NCBI GenBank assembly: GCA_017461725.1
Contig: JAFTXG010000027.1
Coordinates: 1-64,000 of the forward strand
DNA: 64,000 nucleotides
From: Lachnospiraceae bacterium
GTDB lineage: Bacteria; Bacillota; Clostridia; Lachnospirales; Lachnospiraceae
Direction of reading: 5' to 3'
A program made the translations under genes and the position numbers. The notes beneath the pieces were generated by a model. The model was not told the origin of the DNA. It searched no databases and saw only the letters and a program-made list of their open reading frames with translations. Shown here one piece after another: positions 33,354-41,507 of this stretch (position 1 is its first letter; each line of letters begins with the position of its first letter).

Positions 33354-33635
33354 ATGAACACACTCTCCTGGAAGGAACACCCCGCCCTGAAAAACATGGA
33401 CCATCAAAAACTGAAATGGCTGGAGAAGCTGGCCGAGCAGACCGCCAGTCAGAAACCGGACAATATTCTGCCTTTTTTGCTTGCGGTCAACTCCCACGCC
33501 CAGAAGAAAGGAATCCACTTTACCGACGAGGAGACTGATGTAATTCTCTGTGTGTTGAAAGAAAATATGACGCCCGACGAGCAGAGGAAAGTGGACTCCA
33601 TGAGGAAAATGCTGGCTGGCATGATGAGAAAATAA
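33354..33635 (+). CDS. Hypothetical helical protein
   Basis: 93 residues, all-helical by composition, charged and soluble: NTLSWKEHPALKNMDHQKLKWLEKLAEQ, then DNILPFLLAVNSHAQKKG and a C-terminal KVDSMRKMLAGMMRK. ATG 33354 follows AAAGGAAT. Likely cotranscribed with the preceding gene. No family recognised with certainty. Confidence 0.75.
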   Translation: MNTLSWKEHPALKNMDHQKLKWLEKLAEQTASQKPDNILPFLLAVNSHAQKKGIHFTDEETDVILCVLKENMTPDEQRKVDSMRKMLAGMMRK

Positions 33636-33769
33636 ACTGGCCTTATAATTTTTTTCAATTTTGGCCATTTATTCCATGCCAGAATACGGTATATTAATGT
33701 CAACATACATTACTGTCAACGAGCAGGACACAACATCCTTCGCTGACCATATACACAAGGAGCAAAACT

Positions 33770-34603
33770 ATGACATACCCGAAAATACTTACTATCCAAG
33801 ACATCTCCTGTGTGGGACAGTGCTCCCTCACCGTTGCACTTCCGATTATCACCGCCTGTGGCATTGAGACCTGCGTGCTGCCTTCAGCCGTACTCTCCAC
33901 CCACACCGGCGGCTTTACCGGATATACCTTCCGCGATCTGACTGACGATATGCCAGCAATCAAGGACCACTGGGTAAAGGAAGGCATCAAGTTCGACGCC
34001 ATCTACACCGGCTATCTGGGAAGTACCAGACAGATTGACTATGTGGCCGATATCTTTGAGGCTGTCGGTGCAGAAAACTGTGTCAGGATCGTTGACCCGG
34101 CCATGGCGGACAATGGAAAACTGTATGTTGGATTCGATGCTGAGTTCGTCGAGGCCATGAAAACGCTCTGCCGGAAGGCAGATTATATCCTGCCAAATCT
34201 GACCGAGGCCTGCTTCCTCACCGATACGGAATACCGCACCGAGTATGACCGTGCATATATCGACAACCTGTTAGAAAAGCTGACTGCTCTTGGCTGCAAA
34301 AATATAATTTTCACCGGCATTTCCTACGCACCCGGCACATCCGGCGTTGTCGTACTGGAAAACGGTGTCTACTCCTACTATGAGCATGTGAAGCTGTCCA
34401 ACAGCTGTCATGGAACCGGCGACATCTACGCGTCCGCCTTTGTCGGTGCTCTGGTCAGAGGAAAGTCGCCCTACGAAGCGGCAAAGATCGCTGCCGATTA
34501 CACCGTGGAGTGTATCAGAGCCACAGCGCAGATGGAAAATCACTGGTACGGCGCTGCGTTTGAGCCTGTTCTCGGAAAACTGATCGAGGCGGTAACTCGA
34601 TAA
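33770..34603 (+). CDS. pdxY: Pyridoxamine/pyridoxal kinase
   Basis: Phosphorylates vitamin B6 vitamers in the salvage route. The 277-residue ribokinase-fold protein begins KILTIQDISCVGQCSLTVALP and has THTGGFTGYTF, YTGYLGSTRQI, VDPAMADNGKLY and LPNLTEACFLTD. The C-terminal catalytic signature HGTGDIYASAFVGALV carries the base Asp. AAGGAG precedes the ATG. It stands alone before a strong terminator. Confidence 0.9.
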   Translation: MTYPKILTIQDISCVGQCSLTVALPIITACGIETCVLPSAVLSTHTGGFTGYTFRDLTDDMPAIKDHWVKEGIKFDAIYTGYLGSTRQIDYVADIFEAVGAENCVRIVDPAMADNGKLYVGFDAEFVEAMKTLCRKADYILPNLTEACFLTDTEYRTEYDRAYIDNLLEKLTALGCKNIIFTGISYAPGTSGVVVLENGVYSYYEHVKLSNSCHGTGDIYASAFVGALVRGKSPYEAAKIAADYTVECIRATAQMENHWYGAAFEPVLGKLIEAVTR

Positions 34604-34633
34604 TTTATATTTCTACCATAAATGGATTTCCCC

Positions 34634-34680
34634 AAAAAAAGAACTCCGGCCTCATATCAATGTGGTCAGAGTTCTTTTTT
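34634..34680. terminator. Bidirectional terminator (pdxY / MATE)
   Basis: AAAAAAAGAACTC and GAGTTCTTTTTT form a stem, with an inner GGCC/GGTC extension. T tracts at both ends suit the two convergent genes. Confidence 0.85.
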
Positions 34681-34722
34681 ATGCTCTAAATTTTCCATTC
34701 CCGGTCCTACGTCTCGTTCATA

Positions 34723-36072
34723 TCATCCCCGTCCGGCAATACAACGTGCAAGCCACTTCCCTCTCGCAAAATAGACGATAAAGAAGCCGGTCACCAGCGC
34801 CCAGGTAACCACATAGCACAGCATGACATTTTCCATGGTATTCCACAGCGGCACCACAAACTGTATCCAGAGCACTCTCACCAGACAGGTGCCGATGATG
34901 GACACGATGGTGGGAACCTTCACATCGCCGCAGCCCCGAAGAGCTCCGCTGTAAACCTCCTCCGGGAAGAAGAGCATATAGGCCGGAGCCAGGAAGCGCA
35001 TCATGCCCACACCAAGCTCGACGACCTCCGCATCCTTGGAAAAGAACGCAAACAGAGGATACGCCCACACATACAGAATGACAACAATCACCAGCACTGC
35101 CGTGCCGAGATAAAGATTGCCCAGCTTTGCGCAGCGCTTTACCCGGTCATATCTTCCGGCGCCGTAATTTTGTCCGGCGAAGGAGGTCACCGCCATACCC
35201 ATGGCACTGGTGGTCATCCAGTTCAGACAGTCCACCTTTCCGTAGATGGTCCACGCCGCGATCACCGCCGTGCCGAAGCCATTCACCGCCGCCTGAATCA
35301 GCAGATTAGAGAAAGAGTACATCATACTCTGGATCGCACCCGGAACGCCAAGCCGGAAAATATTTCCATAGACCGACGCATGCTTGACGCTGCCCTTGAA
35401 AATTCCCGGCTGAGTTCTCACCAGCAGAATGATCACCAGTATCGCGCTGACAATCTGCGCAATGTCGGTGGCCAACGCCACGCCGAACACACCCCAGTCA
35501 AAGGCGATCACAAACACAAGATCCAGCACAATATTCACAATGGAGGCCACAATCAGCACATACAGCGGTCGTTTGGAATCGCCGAGTCCGCGAAGAATCG
35601 CCGTTCCGAAATTGTAGATCAGCGCAGGAACCATCGCGCAGAAATAGACCTGCAGATAGATGGTGGAGTCCGCTACGATCTCCTCCGGCGTGTTCAGCCA
35701 GCGAACTGAGGTCTCCGCCATGGCCACACCCAGAATGGAGAACAGCACACCACCGACCAACGCGATCACCAGACTGCAGCGGATATCAATCTTTACCTGC
35801 TCGTGTTTCTCCGCGCCGTAGTGTTGGGAAATAATCACACCGGCTCCGCCTGCAATACCGGCACAGAGACCGATGAGCAGCTGCACCACAAAGGCCACAT
35901 TACCCACAGCAGCCACCGCGTTGGTACCCACAAACTGGCCGACCACCAGCGTATCTACCGTATTATATAACTGTTGAAACAAAAGGCCCAGCCAGACCGG
36001 AATAAAAAACAGTATCAGCTGTTTTCCGATAGGGCCACTCACAATGGCGTTGTTATCACTTGTCTTTTTCAT
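34723..36072 (-). CDS. MATE-family efflux transporter
   Basis: 449 residues with twelve hydrophobic segments in the two-times-six MATE arrangement. The start is GPIGKQLILFFIPVWLGLLFQQLYNTVDTLVVGQFVG and the second half begins VPGAIQSMMYSFSNLLIQAAVNGFG. It probably exchanges cations for drugs or metabolites. The substrate is not predictable. No regulator gene is adjacent. Confidence 0.92.
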   Translation of the reverse strand: MKKTSDNNAIVSGPIGKQLILFFIPVWLGLLFQQLYNTVDTLVVGQFVGTNAVAAVGNVAFVVQLLIGLCAGIAGGAGVIISQHYGAEKHEQVKIDIRCSLVIALVGGVLFSILGVAMAETSVRWLNTPEEIVADSTIYLQVYFCAMVPALIYNFGTAILRGLGDSKRPLYVLIVASIVNIVLDLVFVIAFDWGVFGVALATDIAQIVSAILVIILLVRTQPGIFKGSVKHASVYGNIFRLGVPGAIQSMMYSFSNLLIQAAVNGFGTAVIAAWTIYGKVDCLNWMTTSAMGMAVTSFAGQNYGAGRYDRVKRCAKLGNLYLGTAVLVIVVILYVWAYPLFAFFSKDAEVVELGVGMMRFLAPAYMLFFPEEVYSGALRGCGDVKVPTIVSIIGTCLVRVLWIQFVVPLWNTMENVMLCYVVTWALVTGFFIVYFARGKWLARCIAGRG

Positions 36073-36277
36073 GGCATGTCCCTCTCATCCACGTTTGTCA
36101 TCAACTGTGGTATCCTCCTGCCCAAATCAAACGCAACTTGCAGACCGGATTAAACCGTTCGATTATCATATCACAAACCAAATAAGTGTACAAGTACTCT
36201 TTTGGTACAATTAGATCTCTGTACGGTCCTTGCCCAAGCACTCCGAGCGCACAAATCAGTCAGCAACGCAGGGAGAC

Positions 36278-37162
36278 CTATCTCAGCAGTCTCCCCACAT
36301 CCAGTCTCCCCCAGCCCTGCCGTCTGGCCGGCCAGCCCAGATCCACCGCCCTCTGATAGAGCCTCATTTTCACCTCTTTGTTGGTCAGTTTGGGCTCTTT
36401 CTCCAGCAGAAGCGCCAGCGCGCCTGTGACCACTGCCGCCGACATGGAGGTACCGCTCTTTATAGTGTACCCGTCATTTCGGTTGGAACAGCTGCTGATC
36501 ATCTGGCCAGGAGCGATGATCTCCGGTTTTAAGATACAACTCTCCGTAGGGCCTCTCCCGGAGTAATTTACCATTGTCCCCTTCCCGATCCGACGATCAT
36601 CGTCGCAGGTTCCCACTGTGATCACTTTTCTGCTGATTCCCGGCGTGGTGATGGTTCCCTCCTCAGGCCCCTCATTTCCGGCCGCCGTCACGATTGTCAG
36701 CCCGCAAGCCCAGGTCGCCTCCACCGATTTAATCAGTTCAGAGCCTTCTCCCGAATCCTCTTCCGGCACGGCACCCAGCGAAATATTCACCAGCCGAATT
36801 TCATACTCTTTGTAATGTTCTCTCAGCCATTCCAGCGCATTCAGCATGATCGGGATTTTCCCGTTTCCCTTATGATCCAGAACCTTTATGGGCAGGATCC
36901 GACAGCCCGGAGCTATCCCGCAGAGTCTGCCGTAGGACATCCTGCCGCTCCCGCCGATGATCCCTGCCACATGAGTGCCGTGGGAGTGATCATCGTACCA
37001 GCCAGTCCTCCCGTTCACAAAATCCCGCATGGGATACAGGCGATCGTCAAAATCCCGGTGAGTGACGATGCCGCTGTCCAGCACAGCGACACCCACGCCT
37101 CTCCCGGTGAGACGCCACTTTTCTGCGGCCACGCAGTTCACTGTCTGACGGACTCGATACAC
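36278..37162 (-). CDS. Intracellular S8 subtilisin-like protease
   Basis: 294 residues, essentially one catalytic domain. The triad is visible: Asp in VAVLDSGI, His in HSHGTHVAGII, Ser in SGTSMSAAVV; the oxyanion Asn is in AAGNEGP. No signal peptide, and only about 20 residues precede the catalytic domain, so it most resembles intracellular serine proteases without a propeptide. GTG start after AAGGAG. Confidence 0.92.
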   Translation of the reverse strand: MYRVRQTVNCVAAEKWRLTGRGVGVAVLDSGIVTHRDFDDRLYPMRDFVNGRTGWYDDHSHGTHVAGIIGGSGRMSYGRLCGIAPGCRILPIKVLDHKGNGKIPIMLNALEWLREHYKEYEIRLVNISLGAVPEEDSGEGSELIKSVEATWACGLTIVTAAGNEGPEEGTITTPGISRKVITVGTCDDDRRIGKGTMVNYSGRGPTESCILKPEIIAPGQMISSCSNRNDGYTIKSGTSMSAAVVTGALALLLEKEPKLTNKEVKMRLYQRAVDLGWPARRQGWGRLDVGRLLR

Positions 37163-37354
37163 AGAAGACTCCTTCCATCTCTGCGCTTATCTCAGTGCAG
37201 AAATTTTCTCTTTCGTCTACCCTATGCCGTATTTTTCGTCCACATTCCCATTTCATTCAAAAAATTCCGGGACGATACACCCCCAGTGCTCTGCCCGTCA
37301 AAAAGCCCCTGCACCAACCGATACAAGGGCTTTGCACTCTTTTCTATTGTCCGA

Positions 37355-39022
37355 TCAACCCTCCAACAGGTCTTTCAGCGCTCTCTTTCGCGCCTTGGGG
37401 TCGTCCATATTGCGGATCGCGTGGCGCAATGGCAATACACTGCCCGGCGTCACGCTGAGCTCGTCAATCCCCATAGCCAGAAACGCCTCGGTGAGGGTAG
37501 GATCAGCAGCCAGCTCACCGCAGATGCCGATCCACTTTCCCGCTTTGTGGGCGTTTTCCGCCACTGTCCGGATGGCGCGGAGCACTGCCGGGTGGTGAGG
37601 GTCAAAAAACTTCCCCAGTCTGTCGCACTGTCGGTCACAGGCCAGCATATACTGGGTCAGATCATTGGTACCCACACTGAAGAAATCCACCAGCTCTGCC
37701 AGCACATCACTCATCATCACCGCCGCCGGTGTCTCAATCATAATTCCCAGTTCCGTATCGGGATCGAAGGGAATTCCCTCCGTTTTCAATTCCTGCTGAA
37801 CGGCCAGACAGGCTCGCTTGCACTCACGAACCTCCCACTCGCTGGTGATCATCGGGAACAGGATCGCAACCTTACCGTAAGCGCTGGCGCGATAAAGCGC
37901 CCGCAGCTGTGTCTTAAATATCTCCGGTCTGCTCAGACAGATGCGGATCGCGCGGAGTCCCATGGCGGGATTTTCCTCCTTCGCCAGTCCGAAATAGTCG
38001 GCCTGTTTGTCCGCCCCGATATCCAGTGTGCGGATAATCACCCTTTTTCCCTTCATCAGGGAGGCCACAGTGCGATACGCCTCAAACTGTTCCTCCTCAG
38101 TGGGATAGGTATTGCCCTGCAGATACAGAAACTCACTTCTGAACAGTCCGATACCACCGCCATCATTGGCGATAACCGCATCCACATCCTCCACACTGCC
38201 GATATTACAATAAATCTGAATGGATTGACCATCCTTTGTCTCGTTTGGAAGTCCTTTCAGGTTAGAGAGCATCCGCCGGGTCTCCTGCTGCTTCGCCTGC
38301 TTGGTCAGCATACGCTCTGCGGTCAGCTGATCCGCCTGAATCACGATCTCACCGGTCTCTCCATCAATATACAGTTTTCTGCCCTCGAACTCATCCTTCA
38401 GTGCGTCTCCCACACCGATGATCGCGGGAATCCCCATGGTCCGGGCCAGGATCGCCGTATGGCTGCTGCCGCTGCCGCCGGCGGTGATAAAACCGAGAAT
38501 CTTACTCTTGTCCATCTGGATCGTCTCGCTGGGGGCAAGATCATCGCTGGCCAGAATCACCGGCACATCGCTGTCGATACCGCCCGAAACCACTCCGGTG
38601 AGAATACCCACGATACGGCCGGCAACGTCCCTGATATCCGCCGCCCTCGCCTGCATATACTCATCATCCATGGAAGAAAACATCTCCGCAAACTGCTCCG
38701 ATACATCCATGACAGCTGCCTCAGCGTTCAATGCCGCATCCCGAATCAAGCCCTGGACTGCATCAACGAAATCCATATCCTCAGCCATCATCTGATGCGT
38801 TTCAAACAAAAGCGCAGCCTCGTCCCCGGCTTCCTCTCTGGCTTTCTCTGCCAGAATCCCCAACTGATGAGCAGCTACAGCGGAAGCCTCCTCGAAACGT
38901 TTCCACTCTGCGTCAGTATCCCCGACTATTCTGCGAATAATCTCCTGCGCAGCACGCCGATAAAAATATAATGGTCCGACTGCCACTCCGGCCGAAACGC
39001 CTTTCCCCTGAATTACAAGCAT
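37355..39022 (-). CDS. ptsI: PTS enzyme I (PEP-protein phosphotransferase)
   Basis: Transfers phosphate from PEP to HPr, starting all PTS sugar uptake. The 555-residue protein has the N-terminal HPr-binding domain and active histidine in GGSGSSHTAILAR (about residue 185). PEP-binding barrel motifs follow: LFRSEFLY, RTLDIGADKQ, GIMIETPAA, FSVGTNDLTQYMLACDR and GICGELAADP. ATG 39022 follows AGAGGTGG. It lies 66 bp downstream of ptsH and is cotranscribed with it. Confidence 0.96.
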   Translation of the reverse strand: MLVIQGKGVSAGVAVGPLYFYRRAAQEIIRRIVGDTDAEWKRFEEASAVAAHQLGILAEKAREEAGDEAALLFETHQMMAEDMDFVDAVQGLIRDAALNAEAAVMDVSEQFAEMFSSMDDEYMQARAADIRDVAGRIVGILTGVVSGGIDSDVPVILASDDLAPSETIQMDKSKILGFITAGGSGSSHTAILARTMGIPAIIGVGDALKDEFEGRKLYIDGETGEIVIQADQLTAERMLTKQAKQQETRRMLSNLKGLPNETKDGQSIQIYCNIGSVEDVDAVIANDGGGIGLFRSEFLYLQGNTYPTEEEQFEAYRTVASLMKGKRVIIRTLDIGADKQADYFGLAKEENPAMGLRAIRICLSRPEIFKTQLRALYRASAYGKVAILFPMITSEWEVRECKRACLAVQQELKTEGIPFDPDTELGIMIETPAAVMMSDVLAELVDFFSVGTNDLTQYMLACDRQCDRLGKFFDPHHPAVLRAIRTVAENAHKAGKWIGICGELAADPTLTEAFLAMGIDELSVTPGSVLPLRHAIRNMDDPKARKRALKDLLEG

Positions 39023-39088
39023 GGATTCCACCTCTCAGATATCCGCTGCCGGACAATCGAATATGCCTCCATCGTCCACCAACCAGAT

Positions 39089-39349
39089 TTACAGATTTAT
39101 CTTAAAAAACTCCTCAAATGCAGCTGCAACCGCATCCTCGTCTGCTCCGGATACTTTTACCAGAACAGACTCTCCGGTCTTAACACCGAGACTCATCACT
39201 CCCATCAGCTTAAGACAGTTTACTTCCTTGCCATTTTTGGTAAGGGTAATAACGGTATCGGGATATTTTTTCGCCTCCTTCACCAACAGTCCGGCGGGAC
39301 GCGCATGAATACCGATGGGATCGGTGACAACATAGGTAAACTCTTTCAT
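39089..39349 (-). CDS. ptsH: Phosphocarrier protein HPr
   Basis: 86 residues. The active-site histidine lies in GIHARPAG (His15). The regulatory serine lies in MGVMSLGVKTGE (Ser46), the HprK target that drives CcpA catabolite control in Firmicutes. First gene of the ptsHI unit. Confidence 0.96.
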   Translation of the reverse strand: MKEFTYVVTDPIGIHARPAGLLVKEAKKYPDTVITLTKNGKEVNCLKLMGVMSLGVKTGESVLVKVSGADEDAVAAAFEEFFKINL

Positions 39350-39379
39350 GGCAAATTCTCCTTCGCATTATTGGATAAA

Positions 39380-39408
39380 ATTATAGACTATTTGCACTGT
39401 TTTTTCAA
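39380..39408 (-). promoter_or_regulatory. Promoter of ptsHI
   Basis: Minus strand: -35 TTGAAA (39403-39408), 17-bp spacer, -10 TATAAT (39380-39385). Confidence 0.8.
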
Positions 39409-39499
39409 CCGCCAATCCAAATTTTCATGAGAAAGTGCCTGTATACCCAGCAAGCATAATCTGCAGCCAGCGATTCCAGCTGGTTCTAACGAAAAACAG

Positions 39500-39529
39500 T
39501 TGAAAACCTGTTGTCATGTATGATATACT
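39500..39529 (+). promoter_or_regulatory. Promoter of the PH-domain gene
   Basis: -35 TTGAAA (39500-39505), 18-bp spacer, -10 TATACT (39524-39529), 85 bp before the ATG. Confidence 0.6.
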
Positions 39530-39613
39530 TTCCCATATATCTGATAGCACACGAAGCTGCCGTCAACAGTATGATCTGCACCGGTTCAGCGTTTGAGCAT
39601 TAAGGAGGATAAT

Positions 39614-40063
39614 ATGGCTAAGAAAAATGCAGTAGAGTATGTATGGAAAGACAGAAAGCACTGGGCCTGGTTCCCGTTCAGCTTCACCGTTTATGCAGTT
39701 GCCGATGAACGCCTGCATATCACCTGCGGCTTCTTCTCCAAGGTTTACGATGAGACGTTACTGTACCGCATCACCGACCTGACCCTTCGCCGCAGCTTTG
39801 CACAGCGTCTCTTTGGCACCGGTACGATCACTCTCAACACTCTGGTGGATCACGATAAGACCATTGAGCTGAAAAACATCAAAAACAGTGTGGAGACCCG
39901 CCAGCTGCTCTCCCGTCTGGTGGAGGATGCGCGCCGCACGAAAAATGTGGTTGGTAAAGAGTTCTACTCTGACGGTTCCTGCGATCATCCCGGCATGCCG
40001 CCCATGGGTCCCGACGGCCCCGATTTTGACGGTCCTGATTTTGATGGTCCCGAAGGAGACTAA
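39614..40063 (+). CDS. Bacterial PH-domain (YdbT/DUF304-like) protein
   Basis: 149 residues. A single PH-like domain (about 10-120) has FTVYAVADERLHITCGFFSKVYDETLLYRITDLTLRRSFAQRLFGTGTITL, the pattern of bacterial PH domains. There is no membrane helix, unlike YdbS/YdbT. The C-terminus is acidic and repetitive (PMGPDGPDFDGPDFDGPEGD). AAGGAGG precedes the ATG. Role unknown. Confidence 0.75.
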   Translation: MAKKNAVEYVWKDRKHWAWFPFSFTVYAVADERLHITCGFFSKVYDETLLYRITDLTLRRSFAQRLFGTGTITLNTLVDHDKTIELKNIKNSVETRQLLSRLVEDARRTKNVVGKEFYSDGSCDHPGMPPMGPDGPDFDGPDFDGPEGD

Positions 40064-40153
40064 TAAACGCTGGGCGGTAATCAGTCAGCATAAAGTCCCG
40101 GAAGCAGTCGTCTCAGAAGGAGACTCTGTATTTAAAAAAATGCAAAATTTATG

Positions 40154-40182
40154 TTGACAAATCGATCCGAGTGTAGTATTAT
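40154..40182 (+). promoter_or_regulatory. Promoter of the tRNA-Gly gene
   Basis: -35 TTGACA (40154-40159), 17-bp spacer, -10 TATTAT (40177-40182), 29 bp before the tRNA. Confidence 0.8.
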
Positions 40183-40211
40183 ATCAAGCGTCCGTGAAAC
40201 ACGGACGATAT

Positions 40212-40283
40212 GCGCGAGTGGCTCAGTGGTGGAGTATCGCCTTGCCAAGGCGAGGGTCGCGGGTTCGAATCCCGTCTCGCGCT
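40212..40283 (+). tRNA. tRNA-Gly (GCC anticodon)
   Basis: Cloverleaf fits: acceptor GCGCGAG/CTCGCGC, D arm GGCTCAGTGG, anticodon stem CGCCT/AGGCG with TTGCCAA loop (anticodon GCC), and T arm with GGTTCGAATCC. 72 nt with a discriminator U in the RNA; the CCA end is not encoded. Confidence 0.95.
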
Positions 40284-40289
40284 CTTAAA

Positions 40290-40329
40290 AAGAAGCAGAT
40301 GTTACTTTAGTAACACCTGCTTCTTTTTT
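40290..40329 (+). terminator. Terminator of tRNA-Gly
   Basis: AAGAAGCAG pairs with CTGCTTCTT, the inner GTTACT/AGTAAC extends the stem, and a T tract follows. Confidence 0.88.
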
Positions 40330-40522
40330 TCGAGTCCGATCCTGGACTCGAAGGTTCGAAGTCTACGCTCCGCTTCGGTCGGCGCAAAGCCAAGGTCCAC
40401 CGGACCTTGTGCGCCCCGTCTCGCGCTTAATAAGTAACTTCCAAGTTTAAATCCAATTCTGGACTCGAAGGTTCGAAGTCTATGCTCCGCGACCGTCGGT
40501 GCAAAACCGATGTCCACATATT
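40330..40522. repeat. Tandem repeat and tRNA 3'-end copy behind tRNA-Gly
   Basis: Two 59-bp units (40342-40400 and 40459-40517) share CTGGACTCGAAGGTTCGAAG and most of the rest, 117 bp apart. Between them, CCCGTCTCGCGCT (40415-40427) exactly copies the last 13 bases of the tRNA gene. Hairpins occur at 40331-40350 and 40380-40414. A minus-strand frame of 86 codons (40302-40562) runs through and gives twice-repeated GFAPT-EAERRLRTFESRIG; I treat it as a repeat artefact rather than a gene. Confidence 0.65.
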
Positions 40523-40556
40523 TAAAAGCCGGCCTGCCCAAAGCAGAACGGCTTTT
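40523..40556. terminator. Terminator after the methyltransferase gene
   Basis: AAAAGCCG and CGGCTTTTT form the stem with a 17-nt loop, 14 bp beyond the minus-strand stop; it can act on both strands. Confidence 0.75.
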
Positions 40557-40569
40557 TATCACCTATATG

Positions 40570-41451
40570 TTATTTTTTTGAGTTAAATACCAGCTCCGCG
40601 TACCATTCTCCATCATAGGGAAGAAGATCCATCCCGTTATCTACGCCGATCCCCTCGCAGACAGTCTGTAATCGCGTTTCTCCAAATAAATCACGATGTC
40701 TCTTTTCCAAGGGTTCTTTCAAAAAGAACCCTTCTGCACCGGAAACACTCTGTTCAGCACAAACCTGCTCCAGAATCTCATATCCCTTGGAATCTTTGCT
40801 GATAACCACAAAGGAATCTGCCAATACACCACCCTGTTTTAGGACTCTGTGCGCCTCCTTGATTCCTTCTCCTGCACAGCCAAGCATATTGCTGAAACCA
40901 CCATAGGTAGTGGCTGCATAGATCACATTATCCTTTATCGGAAGGTTTGTGGCATCGCAGGCAAGGTAGCTGATTTTCCGGTTCGGTGCGATCTTCTTCA
41001 GCTTTCGATGATCATATTTTAATACAAACGCACTCAGATCAGCGGAAATAATCTGCACATCTTCCTCCAGATTCCTCGCCAGTTCCGCCAAAAGCATGCC
41101 ACGTCCACTGGCAATATCCAGAATCACTTTGTTGTTGCCACCCGAAACTGCATTCACCAGTGCTTTCAGCACTTCTTTCCTCTGTTCAAGTGTGGCCTGC
41201 GAACTTCCGGCATCCATTTCAGCATCCAGTTTTTCAAAGTTCTGCCCTTCACTCATGGTTTCCCACTGATTCGCAACCCCCTGCTCGTGGGAACAAAAGT
41301 CTGCGACACTATCTGAAATATGGTACACATGCCCGTTTTCGCAGCATAAAATACCTTCCACAATCTCGTCAGAACTTTCTTTCTCCGCCTTCACCGCAAA
41401 ATCGCTACGGCATTTGGGGCAACACAAATAGCTAACAATTTTTCGATACAT
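40570..41451 (-). CDS. SAM-dependent methyltransferase with N-terminal zinc ribbon
   Basis: 293 residues. An N-terminal four-Cys/His ribbon (CCPKC...CCENGH, about 9-45) is of the Trm112/RlmA type. The Rossmann methyltransferase domain (about 95-230) has motif I VILDIASGRGMLLAELA, an acidic residue in IISADLS, YLACDATNLPIKDN, and EAHRVLKQGGVLADSF. The target is unknown: RlmA-like rRNA methylation is one option, a small-molecule target another. Confidence 0.82.
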   Translation of the reverse strand: MYRKIVSYLCCPKCRSDFAVKAEKESSDEIVEGILCCENGHVYHISDSVADFCSHEQGVANQWETMSEGQNFEKLDAEMDAGSSQATLEQRKEVLKALVNAVSGGNNKVILDIASGRGMLLAELARNLEEDVQIISADLSAFVLKYDHRKLKKIAPNRKISYLACDATNLPIKDNVIYAATTYGGFSNMLGCAGEGIKEAHRVLKQGGVLADSFVVISKDSKGYEILEQVCAEQSVSGAEGFFLKEPLEKRHRDLFGETRLQTVCEGIGVDNGMDLLPYDGEWYAELVFNSKK

Positions 41452-41507
41452 TAACTTCTCCTCCGCTGTCAGACTGAATGCGATTGTATCCGGTCACAAC
41501 ACGCTCA

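Noticed and set aside
40302-40562. Minus-strand 86-codon frame with repeated GFAPT-EAERRLRTFESRIG
   Set aside because: It runs through the tRNA terminator and two 59-bp DNA repeats and has no ribosome-binding site; the protein repeat simply mirrors the DNA repeat.
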